From assembly GCA_022225965.2 (NCBI GenBank), contig JAKJXP020000004.1, positions 682,001 through 746,000 of the forward strand: a DNA stretch of 64,000 bases. The letters are read 5' to 3'. The notes beneath the pieces were generated by a model. The model searched no databases. It had not been told where the DNA came from and saw nothing but the letters and a program-made list of their open reading frames with translations. The DNA comes from Diatrype stigma. Taxonomy: Eukaryota; Ascomycota; Sordariomycetes; Xylariales; Diatrypaceae. Numbering within the stretch: position 1 is the stretch's first letter; every line of letters begins with the position of its first letter. Shown here piece by piece: positions 1 through 10,781 of the stretch. A program made the position numbers and the translations under genes.

Positions 1-2
1 AG

Positions 3-3000
3 CCGCCGGTGCTCGACCGCTCCCGGCAGCAGTTTGACGAGGGCGAAGGCAGCGGGAACTGGAACAGGAACGGCAGTCGGGACCTAAGCCGAGATGCCGC
101 GGGATCCCAGTCCATGCGATCGACTATGAGTAACCTGAGTACAAGAGGAGGCCGCTACGGCGGCAGGGGAGCGGCGGCAGATATACCGTCCCGACGGACG
201 TCGTTAGGTTCGAATGCGAATCGCAAAATGTGGGCAGATGACCGGTCGCCATTGCAGAGGCTCGAGCTGACTCTCGACAGCATTACCAAGGAAGAGAAGC
301 TAGAGAAGCGAGCGGTCCTGGAGGCTGCCGAGCGCCGGGCTAGGGAAAAGGCGGCCGCGATCGCAGCAGGGGTGGCGGCAGATAGAGGGGAGGCAGAAGC
401 AGCAGGGACAGGTGCGGGATCGGGTGCCGGTGCCGGTGCCGGAGCTGGTATTGGGGCAACAAGAGTGGGAAGGTCTGGATCAGTTGGAGGCAGGCCAGCC
501 AGGGGTCCGTCTGAGCGGCCGAGCGGCGGCCAGCAAGTTCGATTTAGCGACACCAGACAACAACAAAACCCCCCTGAGCAAGAAGAGAACCACCGACCGA
601 TCGCCGCCGACCCGGTCCGCGCAGAGCCATCCGCAGCTGCCACCGCCGCTGCCGCTGCTGCTGCTTTTACTGCCGCTGACACTACCGCTGCCTCTACTAC
701 TAACACCAACACTAACCTCAATACCGTTGAAGCAGAGCCTTCGGGAGCTCTGCAAACCCCAGAGACTGGGAACAGACAATATGATCTCACTGGTTTGTCA
801 CCTAGATCAAGAATTGCTACCGCTATTAATGCATATGTAGAGGGTTCCCAGAGGGTCACCGTACCTCCCCAGCGGAATCTCAGCTTCCGCGAAAGAGCCG
901 GCAAGAACGACATCGACCTACCGAGGTCAGAGGCCGTTGTCGAGCCTTCTCCTCCGCCGCCGGCAGCAGTAACAGCAGCCCCAGCCGCCGTCTTGCCAGC
1001 GGTTTTGCCAGCGGTGGTGCCAGCGGTGGTGCCAGCGCCAGCGCCAGCGCCGGTGGAGCAACCCATCATCAATCCCAAAGGCGGCGGGTCCGTTCCCACA
1101 CGAAGTGGCAGCAACAAGCTGAGAAAGAACCCGCCTGGCGACCCCTGGCACATCGCGCGTAGAGACGCGGAAGAAAGGGCTGGCTTCCCACACCAGCCAC
1201 CCGTTGCTGCTGTTGCTGCTCCTGCTGCTGCCCCGGCTGCTGCCCCAGCTGCTGTGCCTGGGGGTGGAGGGCCAGAGAAGTTTCATGAGGCTGCTGCGGC
1301 GAACGTCATGAGAACGAAGTCGATGGGCGGGGCGACCAGGAAAGTACCGGCTCCGAATTACGCCAGCATTTCCGGCGCTCCGCCTCCGCCGCGGCGCGAT
1401 CAGTTTGCAGGCTACGATGCTCCGGCTGCCAGCAGTAATCCGCAAATTCGGGCCATTGCAGGTTACGAAGCTCCAGCTGCCAGCAGCAATCCCCAAATTC
1501 GGGCCATTAATGGACCTCCTCCACCGAACCTTGGCGTAGGTCGCTCGAATACCATGCCAGCTGGTCGGCAGCCTATGCCCATGCCTATGACTGTGCCTGT
1601 GCCTTTTGTTGCTCCGAACATGAATGTGCGACCGGCGGGTCCTCCTAGCAGCGGCGTCCGATTTGCCGGGATTCCGGACCACGACGAAGAAGAGGAGGAG
1701 AGAAGCAGCAGCCATCACAGGTTTAGAAACTATCTGCATATTCACGACAGGCCCAAGCAGGAGCAGAAGATATATCAAAAGCCACAGTATCTGAACGAAT
1801 GGGAGAAGGCAACCGTCGGAATTCTTTCCGACTCCTTGCTGGATCTCAGCAGCGTCGAGGGGTCGTCGTCGTCCGAATCACCTGACGACCAAAACGACCT
1901 GAATTATCAAAATGACCTGAGTCTAACATGGTGGGAAAATTCCAAGCGGAGGGGCAGCGTATCACAGCCGCCCCAGCCCGCAATAAAGCCCAAGCCCAAG
2001 CCCAAGACAATCCGTGCTGTACTGGATCCTGGAGAACTCAACGATCGAGGCCCCACGAGTTTCAAGCCGCCATTGTATCTCAAGTGCGGGCCTCTCTTAC
2101 GTTATTGCGGCATTCGAAAAGAAGGCTCGGAAATACCGGCAAACCAAAACGGCGCGAGCGCAGCGGCCGCGGGCCGTGAATTTTGGAGAGGGTCGGTCAT
2201 GATTGTGACGCAGGACTCGGATTCGTCCTACGAAGTCGCGCCGACGCTGCGTTTGTTCGTCCAGCCGATCGAGCTGCTACCGCCACCGCCGGCCGAGCTG
2301 CGTGGCGAGAGGCTCCCGGAGGTGTACGTTGATCCCATCGCCGGCATACCCAAAATCGGGCGGCGCGGCGAGACGCTCTACGTGAAGCCGATCGAGTCGC
2401 TCGAGGAGGCCAAGGACGTGTCGATGCTGGAGCCCGAGGACGGCCTGTTCGAGGAGACTCTGAGCCCGCCGAACTTCGACCCGAAGGCGCCCGAGCCGCC
2501 GCTGTCGTTCACCAGCCGTACCAAGCGCCGGCAGGCCGACGGGGAGAGGATTGGCAAGTTCCGGGAGGTGCGGGGGTCGCGGCTGCACGCCGAGCGGGGC
2601 TACACGTTCTGGCGGTTCAGCATCGAGGTGGAGCTCCGGGCCGGGCAGCAGCAGCGGATCGCGTACCGAATCAACCGCGGACCGGCGACGGCGTTCTGGG
2701 TGCCGGCGCGGGGGGCGTCGATGAACGTCATGTTCCACAGCTGCAACGGGTTCAGCCTGAGCGTGAACCCGGACGACCTGACGGGGCCGGACCCGATGTG
2801 GCGCGACGTGCTGAACACGCACCAGACGCGGCCCTTCCACGTGATGCTAGGCGGGGGCGACCAGATCTACAACGACGCGGTGATGCGCGAGACGCGCCAC
2901 TTCCAGGACTGGCTGCGGCTGAAGAACCCGCTGCACAAGGACCACGCGCCCTTCACGGCCGAGATGCAGGACGAGCTCGAGTCCTTCTACCTCGAGCGCT

Positions 3001-4659
3001 ACGCCATGTGGTTCTCGCGCGGGCTGTTCGGCCTCGCCACCTCGCAGATCCCCATGGTCAACATGTACGACGACCACGACATCATCGACGGCTTCGGCTC
3101 GTACCCGCACCACTTCATGAACTCGCCCGTCTTCTCGGGGCTCGGCAACGTCGCCTTCAAGTACTACATGCTCTTCCAGCACCAGAGCCTGCCGGTCGAG
3201 ACGGAGCGGACCGAGCCCAGCTGGTGCCTGGGCACCAAGCCCGGCCCGTACATCAAGGAGCTGAGCCGCAGCCTGCTCATGTCCCTCGGGGGCAACATGG
3301 CGCTGCTGGCCGTCGACTGCCGCACCGAGCGCACGCAGAAGGAGGTCGTGCACGAGGAGACGTGGAAGTCGCTCATCGACCGCTGCTACGAGGAGATCAA
3401 GAAGAACGAGACGCAGCACCTGCTCGTGCTGCTGGGGGTGCCCATCGCCTACCCGCGGCTCGTGTGGCTGGAGAACATCCTCACCTCGCGGCTGATGGAG
3501 CCGGTTAAGGCGCTCGGGCGGGCGGGCGTGCTGGGCAACTTCCTCAACCACTTCGACGGGAGCGTCGAGGTGCTGGACGACCTGGACGACCACTGGACGG
3601 CGAAGAACCACAAGGAGGAGCGGCGGTTCGTGGTGGAGGACCTGCAGGACTTGGCGGCGGATAAGTCGTGCCGGGTGACGATCCTGAGCGGCGACGTGCA
3701 CCTGGCGGCCGTGGGGCAGTTCTACTCGAACCCGAAGCTTCGGCTGGCCAAGCACCGCGACTTCCGGTACATGCCCAACGTGATCTCGTCGGCCGTGGCC
3801 AACGCGCCGCCGCCCGACCTCATGGCCGACGTGCTCAACCGCCGCAACAAGGTCCACCACTTCGACAAGGAGACCGATGAAGACATGATCCCCCTCTTCG
3901 CCAACGGCGTCGACGGCAAGCCCCGCAACAACAAGCGCCTCCTTCCCCACCGCAACTGGTGCTCCATCCGCGCCTACGAGCCGGGCTACACGCCCCCTGC
4001 GACCCCGCCGAGCGACGGGGCCGAGATCGACGGAGGCGACTACGACTACGACGACGAGGGAGGCGCCTCGCCGCCGCCGCTGCCCGTCCCTGGTCGCAGT
4101 CGCAGCCGCCGCGGCAGCCTCCTGCGCAGGTTCTCGCGCTCCCGGTCCCGCGGGCCCTCGATACGGCCCGACGTCCCCCGGGAACAGCTACAGCAGCAGG
4201 AGCCGGGGGGAGACCGCTCGCGCCCGCCGCTGTCCGGAGGCAACTTCATGCGGTCCTTGACGATGGTCGGACGACGCGGGTCCATTTCCTCGGAGAAGGG
4301 CCCCGGGCCCGCCAAACTCACGCGCACGCGCTCCCTCGGCGCGGGCGGCTCGTCGTCGAGTGGGCGGGGCTTTTTCTCCTTCAGGAGGAGCAGCATCGAT
4401 CAGCAGCAGCAGCAGTCGCCGCAACAGCCGCAACGTCCGCCTACCCGGCGCCGCCCCGACGATGGCGGTATCAACGGCACGTGGGGCGTGGATAGTGATG
4501 AGGATGGTGATGAGGATGATGAAGAAGATATCTATGGGGCGTCACCACTGCCACAGCAGCAGCAGCAACAACAGCAGCAATACCATATATCACAGCAGCA
4601 TCTGCGGGAAATCCCCAGGCAGCAGCAACCACAACACCCATATGCGCAACACCAACAGT

Positions 4660-4690
<31 letters not shown>

Positions 4691-5813
4691 AATGTCGCTG
4701 CGCGGCGGCGCATCCAACCCACGCGAGGTGATGAACACGGAGTACGAAGCGGGCGACGACTCGTACTTCCAATCGGCGCCGCGCCGCGCGTACACGCAGC
4801 CCCTTCCCGGCGCCACTGCCCGGCGCCAAGATCCCAACAGCTACGACGACGACGACTACGACGAGTCCTCCGAGATATCGGAGATCGACGACAACCAGCA
4901 CGGCAGGGCTCCTCCCGCACCCATGGCCATGAAGCGGGCGGCGACGGCACCCGGTCCCGGGGCCTTCCGCCGCACGCCCACGGGCCTCAGCGCCAAGCAG
5001 CTGCGCAAGGGCGCCGCTGCCGACCTCGAGGTCGACCTCGAGGGCGGGCTGGACGTCTGCCTCAACGTCGAGGTCAACCCGCGCGACCCCGCTGGCATCA
5101 CGGTGCCGTACCGGCTGTTGGTGCCGCGGCTGTGGTATGAGGAAGTAGAAGAGGGGGAGGGCCAGGGTGAGGATGGCGTAAGGGGTAGCTTGCCCGCCGG
5201 CGGCGTCAGCGGAGGTGTCAGTGCCGGGAGTGGCTTCGTAGGTGGGAGTTTCAATCCCAATTCGAACCCGAACATAAACCCGAACCCGAATCCGAATATG
5301 AACAATAGCAGTTACATCAACCACCACCATCAGCAGCAGCAACAGCACCCGGTAGATCCCAACGCTCCTCCGGCCATCATGAGCGGCGGCCGCGGAGGAC
5401 CGGGAGCGGGAACGGGGGCAGGCTACGGCGACAGCAACGCGCGCATACCGCAACCGCAACCCCAACCCCACCCGCGAAGCGTAGAGGATCTCAACGTCGC
5501 CGCCGGATTCGTTCCTCCCCCGGGCCCCCAGAGAAGCAACACCACGAGCGAGAGGCGAGGCAGCGTCAGCGGCGGCATCAAGCGCTGGCTCAGCGGACGC
5601 AGCAGCAGCAGCAAACGCGGTGGCCAGCAGCAGCAACAGCAGCGGTTCCCCGGTCCACGACGACAACCACCACCACCAGATGACGAAGAATACGAGGACG
5701 ATGAGGATATTAACGGCGACGATGAAATTTCGGCGGCGGGCGCCGGTGCTCTCCACGACGCGTGGAGCCGCGAGGCGGATCCCCAGATGAGGAGGGCGTG
5801 GGGCTACAGATGA
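3..5813 (+). CDS. PhoD-like metallophosphatase with long disordered arms (5' end outside window)
   Basis: The frame is open from the window edge to a TGA at 5811. The first in-frame codons are not ATG (GTG at 9, first ATG at 114), so the N-terminus is probably upstream. Counting from the GTG, the core at about residues 900-1300 is PhoD-like. It has GGGDQIYND (D951, D956), MYDDHDIIDG (D1021, D1022, H1023, D1024), GVPIAYPR near 1143 and SGDVHLAAVG (D1229, H1231), which are the positions expected to bind the metals of a phosphoesterase. Fungal PhoD-like proteins are large and usually uncharacterised; the substrate cannot be told from sequence. Roughly 900 residues before and 600 after the core are low complexity: Gly/Ala and Pro/Ala runs, an SR-rich block near 4100, poly-Gln at 4550-4690, and acidic patches. 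The motif DDRSPLQRLELTLDSITKEEK near residues 77-97 looks like a conserved helical N-terminal element. No intron is visible. The gene converges on the AAA+ ATPase downstream. Confidence 0.88.
1407..1508 (+). repeat. 51-bp in-frame tandem duplication inside the PhoD-like gene
   Basis: Two adjacent 17-codon units (1407-1457 and 1458-1508) encode AGYDAPAASSNPQIRAI and AGYEAPAASSNPQIRAI. Only one residue differs, while several third positions have changed. This suggests a duplication that has since been held to its protein sequence. Confidence 0.9.
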
Positions 5814-6772
5814 AAGAAGGGGGAACGAGACATGGCTCATGGTCTGCTGCCCCGAACGTCTTTTGTTTCTTCCGAATGCTTACATTGATTATTAACAACG
5901 ATCTGTTTTCCGCGGCATTTTGTTTCTATTCTCTTTTTTCACACTAGGGTCTTTTTTTGTTTCTAGCGTACATATCTTCGTTGCCATGCACGATGGAGTA
6001 CATAGGGGTTAGGTTGGTTTAAGCATAAGACTCGGGACTGGGATGTCTGGATGAGATGAATTCACGGATGTACGAATGAAAAAATGGATGGATGAATGGA
6101 TGGATTGATACTTTCCCCACGGGATGTAAAAGCAAAGGTTTCTCTCATTTAACCTCGATTAGTTTTCTATTTTGATGAGATGTATCTTGTTGACGATGAC
6201 GTGACGGGCACGATAGGAAAGTCGGATGAGATGTTCGTCGTCCTCTTTTTTGGAACACGGCAAGCAAGCAAGCAAGCAAATGAACATATCTAGGGGAAAG
6301 AATGAGCGAATAGGATAGATACTCAAGTTACATAAACATGGTGAACTGATGAATGGGTTACGAGGTTTGGACGTTCGTACTCGGACTAACCTACCTACAC
6401 AATAAACCCGGTCTGTTCTATATGGAAATCAACCGTTGTGATAGTCGATGAATGCTTAACAACGTAATTTTTCTTCCCTCTTCTCCCCTTATACAGATTT
6501 GTTGCCAAATCATGCCTAAGGGTTTAACACTTCAAAGATCTTATTCAGAAGATCATCCAGGTCCTATGTACTTTACGCATGGACACCGTTAATCATAGAA
6601 GGCTATCACTGGCACCACATGGGCCTTTTGAACTTGTCTAACGCCTTCGAATAAGAGCTTTCTAGCCTGTACCTAAGCCGTATCCTCACCCAAAGGGCTA
6701 ACCAGACCATATGTAAGTTCTACACAAGAATTTCCAGAGTGAGGCAATACTCCGAAAGCTATATATATGTGT
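5814..6772. other. Intergenic region between convergent genes
   Basis: This holds the 3' ends of the PhoD-like gene (+) and the AAA+ gene (-). It is AT-rich with T-runs near 5930-5960, a GATG/GGAT tetranucleotide tract near 6080-6105 and AAGC repeats near 6262-6282. No open frame or RNA gene is recognisable. Confidence 0.6.
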
Positions 6773-9700
6773 TTACCGATCCTGGCTCCACAAATACCGA
6801 TCCGTCCGTCTCCCCACCAGTGATGTTCTCTGCCCATAGGGCGATGCCGCCGCCGCTACTTGGCGGTGGTGGTGACTAGGACTGCCGTCCCAGTCCCCCT
6901 CCTCCCCCTCCTCCCCCTCCAATTCCTGCTCTAGCCCCAGCTCCTCCTCTTCGCCGCCGCCAAAGTCATCATCGTACCCGTGCCTCCTCTCTGCGAACTC
7001 GTCCTCCTCGTCATACTCGAACTCCCCGCGGTGGGAAATCATCCGCGTCGTCCGTGGCTGCACTGCCGGTGGGAGGCGCGCCGGCCTGCCGGCCGGCAGA
7101 CCCCTGGCCGCTGCTGCTGCTGGACGGCCGCCGCTGCCGCCTCCTCCAGCCAGGGATGGTGGTGGCCCTTTCCGCCTGGCTGCGGCCGACCCCGACCCCG
7201 ACCCCGATCCCGCGGACCCTGGCAGAAAGGTGGCTCCGATGGCGGCCTTGGATTTCGCATTACCTCGCGGTGTGGCGCGGGTTTCGGGAGGAAAGCCGGG
7301 AGAGCGAGAAGAGCCTCCGAGACCGAGACCGACGCCGGCCCCGGCGTCGGAGAACGGCTCCTCGTCCGCATCGCCCCCCTGGCGCTGGCGGTGCTGGTTC
7401 TGGAAGTCGTCGTTCCGGTCCTGGCGCTGGTGCGCGAGCCAGGTATCGTCGCCGGCGCGGGCGGTGCGCAGGTACGCCTCGAACTCGGACATGGTCTCGG
7501 CGACGGAGCGGAAGTGGCCAGCGGTCAGGATGGCGGGCAGGCCGTCGTCCTCCTGGGCGGCCTCCTTGTCGTAGAGGGCAAGGCCGGCGGCGATCTGCAC
7601 GGCGTTCCGGATTTGGCGGCCGTTCCAGGGCCCGCGCCGCTTCTGGAATGCCCGCGAGAAGTCTTCGTACTCGCTGCGAATGAACGTGATGATCTCGTCG
7701 TCCATCACCTTGATGTAGCCGTTGTTGCTGTTGTTATTGTTGTTGTCGTTGGGGGAGGAGTTCTTCCCTTCCTGCTTGACCCGGGGCAGTCGCCTGAGAT
7801 TCGAGGCGAGGATCTCGACGGTGTCGTTGAGGCTCAGGTGCGGGTAGTAGAGACTCAGGTGAACGCGTGATTGGAAAGCTTCGTCGATGGCTCCTACCCT
7901 GTTCGTCGTGATGAATAAAATACCACTGTAGTATTCCAAGACCCTAAGAAAGACTGCAAAGCGGGTTAGTGTCTAAGTGAAATAATCGTTTGAGGATGGG
8001 AGAAAGAGACTCATAGCCAACGTGAAGGGATACCTACCACCCACGAGGGCATGGCGCTCAAGGCTGCCACCATGACTCTTGCGTTGTGTAAGAAATATGT
8101 CGGCCTCGTCGAGCAGCAGGATACACTCCCACAAATGGGCGTACCGAAAGATTTCCCGTAGCGTTTTGTCCACTGCGCCTGGGGTGAATCCAAGGTCACC
8201 GCAGGTGATTGGGAAAAGCGGCTTGCTATTCTCTATGGCGACGGCCTCTGCAGTGGCGGTTTTCCCAACCCCGGGCGGACCGTGGAGAAGAATGACGAGG
8301 CCTTTTCCTTTGCCACGGATGACGTCGAGGTTGATCGTCGACTGCCCCTCCTTCTCCTTCTGCCGCGACCGGAAGTGGGCCGAGACGGCAGACCTGATGA
8401 TCCTCCGGCGGGACGGCTTCATCTGAATATCATCCAAGCTGACGGCAGTTCGTTCTGTGTTTGTACTGACGCCCTTGACGTCCAAGCGGGCGAACCTCCT
8501 CTCCGTCAAGACGTAGCCGAAAAGCCTCTTTGGTAACAGAGCTAAGTCTTCTTTAGACCAGATCTCATCATTGACGCTGGCCTTTCCGGAAATAAACTTA
8601 TCATCATCGCTGTATTTCTCTGATTCCCGGCAGTATATTCCGTCTTCCCGGGAAAGGATCAGATGGTCTTCGCTGTAACTGCCCCTAGATCCATCCGACC
8701 CCGTGGGGTACTCCTCCCAAATGCGGAGGCTAATATATGGTTGTCTTCTACGTACCATGGTAGACTCCAATCCAAGGGCTCCAGGATATCGGTCATCCAG
8801 TAGGGATGGTTGCGAAGAGCTTCCTTGAAATCGATGACAACCTCGCTCTCAATATATTCGGGGTATCGGATTTCCTCCCCTTTTTCGTCAGTCAGATACT
8901 CCGCCCGGATGCCTGTCATAGGCGTCCACCCCGTGTAGTAAAGGTGTCGAATACTATCTGTAATGCACGATTTGAAAACTTGTCCCGACCGAGATTGTTC
9001 GTCTAGTAGGGACTCATATCCGGGGTGAAATTCTAGGGGGTAGCACTCGAGTGAAGTGATCTCTCGCTCTCCGTAGAACAACGCGAACGTGACAGTATGC
9101 CAAATGGGCACCAGATTGTCACCGTCGTAATCGAGAGAATATATGCCCCATTTTGTATAGCTAGGGTCGTTGTGTTCTGGGCTGTCTACCTTAAGATCGG
9201 TCGTCCTCGTCAGCGCATCAACCGGCCTGCAAAAGGCCATTCTCCATATCTGCTGCACGGAAGATCGTTGCAGAGTCTGGAGGTTCATGCCTTTACGGGG
9301 TAGGAAGGCCAATGCTCCGGACCGGAACAAGTAAGGGATTTCCTCGTACTTGATTTTAGGCCGTGTCTTGTTGTCAAAGCGCTCAAACCTTTTCCGAATA
9401 GGAAGAATGATATCCTCCACAAAGTCAACATAGCACCGCATATGTTGTAATGCAACTCCAGTAGGCATTGTTCTGGGCTCCTCGCCTTCGTCGCTCGCTT
9501 CCTTTGACCCTTGTGCTTCGTCCAAGACTGGGACATGCTCAGTTCCGGTTGTCTTGTCCCCGGAAATATTGGCGGCCATAGGCTCTTGGCCATCCAAACC
9601 TGTGTCAGAGTGGTCATGCTTCTCCTTTTCGGCAGTCTCCATCCTAGCTAACACGTTTTTCATTTCCACTTGGCAGTATTCAAAAAGCTTGAAAGGTCTA

Positions 9701-10290
9701 CAAAATTCAAATATATCTTCGCCCTTTTTCTCGCCTTCTAACAGTTCTGTACACCTGCTCACAGACGACAGAGCATCAAGGATAGCCTTGGAACGTATCC
9801 TGACACGGTGGATTCGCCCATCCAGGGGCGCTTTAGAGCCTTGTGCCAGCTTTAGTTGCATTTTTGAGGCGTCTTTGGGTTTTTCGTTTTGCCGTCCGTG
9901 GTATTCGACCACGTTGCCTCGTTGGCCTCGCTTTATCATTTCAGCATCAATGTCCTCGAACCAATCAGCGTTGGTAACGAGGACTTCAATGACATAATCA
10001 CCCTGGTCTCCGACCATGCGGTTCATGAACCCCTCGAAGTTGTAGTAGCGGACCTCTGGCGTGATACGGCGGTCTTCCCGCGGGATACGTGTTTCTTCTT
10101 CGAATTTGGTATCATCCTCCACTGGGCTTTCATAACGTTCGTCTTGTGTTCCATCGTCTTCTTGCACCGACCTCGTAGGAATTGGTGAAGCATTTCTGGG
10201 AGCCATAAGCGCCGAGGTCAATCTATCCTTCTCGCCGAGCTGGGGCACGGTGGCCATGTTTGGGTCTAGAGGGTCTTCCTCGGATGCCAT
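6773..10290 (-). CDS. AAA+ ATPase with DUF7025-like N-terminal region (three exons)
   Basis: Proposed exons are 10290-8756, about 8684-8038 and 7953-6773, giving about 1120 residues from the ATG at 10290. The second intron (8037-7954, 84 nt) is clear: GTAGGT donor, CACTAAC branch, TTTGCAG acceptor. Splicing restores ALVGVFLRVLEYYSGILF, the usual sequence between Walker B and sensor 1. The first intron lies near 8755-8685 (GTACGT donor); its acceptor is uncertain. The N-terminal half has the ECYPLEFHPG signature of the DUF7025-like region in fungal AAA+ proteins. The ATPase core has Walker A GPPGVGKT (about residue 637), Walker B CILLLDEAD, sensor-1 ILFITTNR and an Arg-finger-like AFQSRVHL. 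A low-complexity, acidic and Gly-rich tail of about 200 residues follows. Members hydrolyse ATP to remodel protein partners, but the partners of this fungal group are unknown. It is transcribed divergently from the STAND-like gene. Confidence 0.87.
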
Positions 10291-10781
10291 GGCTAGGTTG
10301 TCTAGTATGATAGATAAGGGAGTCGTAAAGACTCTGCTGTGTCTTCTTTGCTGTGTTCGGCTGAGAAACAGGAATTCGTCAAAAACTATATTATCCGGTT
10401 GAGCACGATCAGTTGTGTCAGGTCAAGGCTCGAGGTTTCAACCGTCAGCGGAGTGGCCCACCCATACATCTAGTCATCGCTGACAGCTCCTGCAAGGCGT
10501 ATTAACCCTGAAATCTGGACGGGTCCCACCCCCAAAGTAACATAGTCCACGCAATCCCGCACATTGCGACTTGGGCGGTTTAGGAAGGTCTGCTGCTTTT
10601 AATAGATACGCCACACAGCCTATCAACCTTGGCTCCCTCAGCTTTGAAAGGGAGTTAGTCAGCATCAGCATGCACTACCAATTCAGGCCCTCCGGTCCTT
10701 AAATAATCGGCTGATAAGTGCCGCCGGCTACAGAGTGTGGGAGTTTCGTTGATTGCCGTTGCTACATCCCAGACACTGGCC
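10291..10781. promoter_or_regulatory. Shared divergent promoter region
   Basis: The 491 bp between the ATG of the AAA+ gene (- strand, 10290) and the first ATG of the STAND-like gene (+ strand, 10782) must contain both promoters and leaders. I see no strong TATA box and no open frame here. Confidence 0.5.

Noticed and set aside
155..1153. Long minus-strand frame opposite the PhoD-like gene (332 codons)
   Set aside because: Poly-Ala and poly-Gly shadow of the low-complexity coding strand; no domain.
2277..3950. Several minus- and plus-strand frames over the phosphatase core
   Set aside because: They lie fully inside the strongly supported phosphatase frame and result from high GC.
4590..5840. 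416-codon minus-strand frame
   Set aside because: Antisense to repeats of the PhoD-like C-terminus; composition is an artefact of CAG and acidic tracts.
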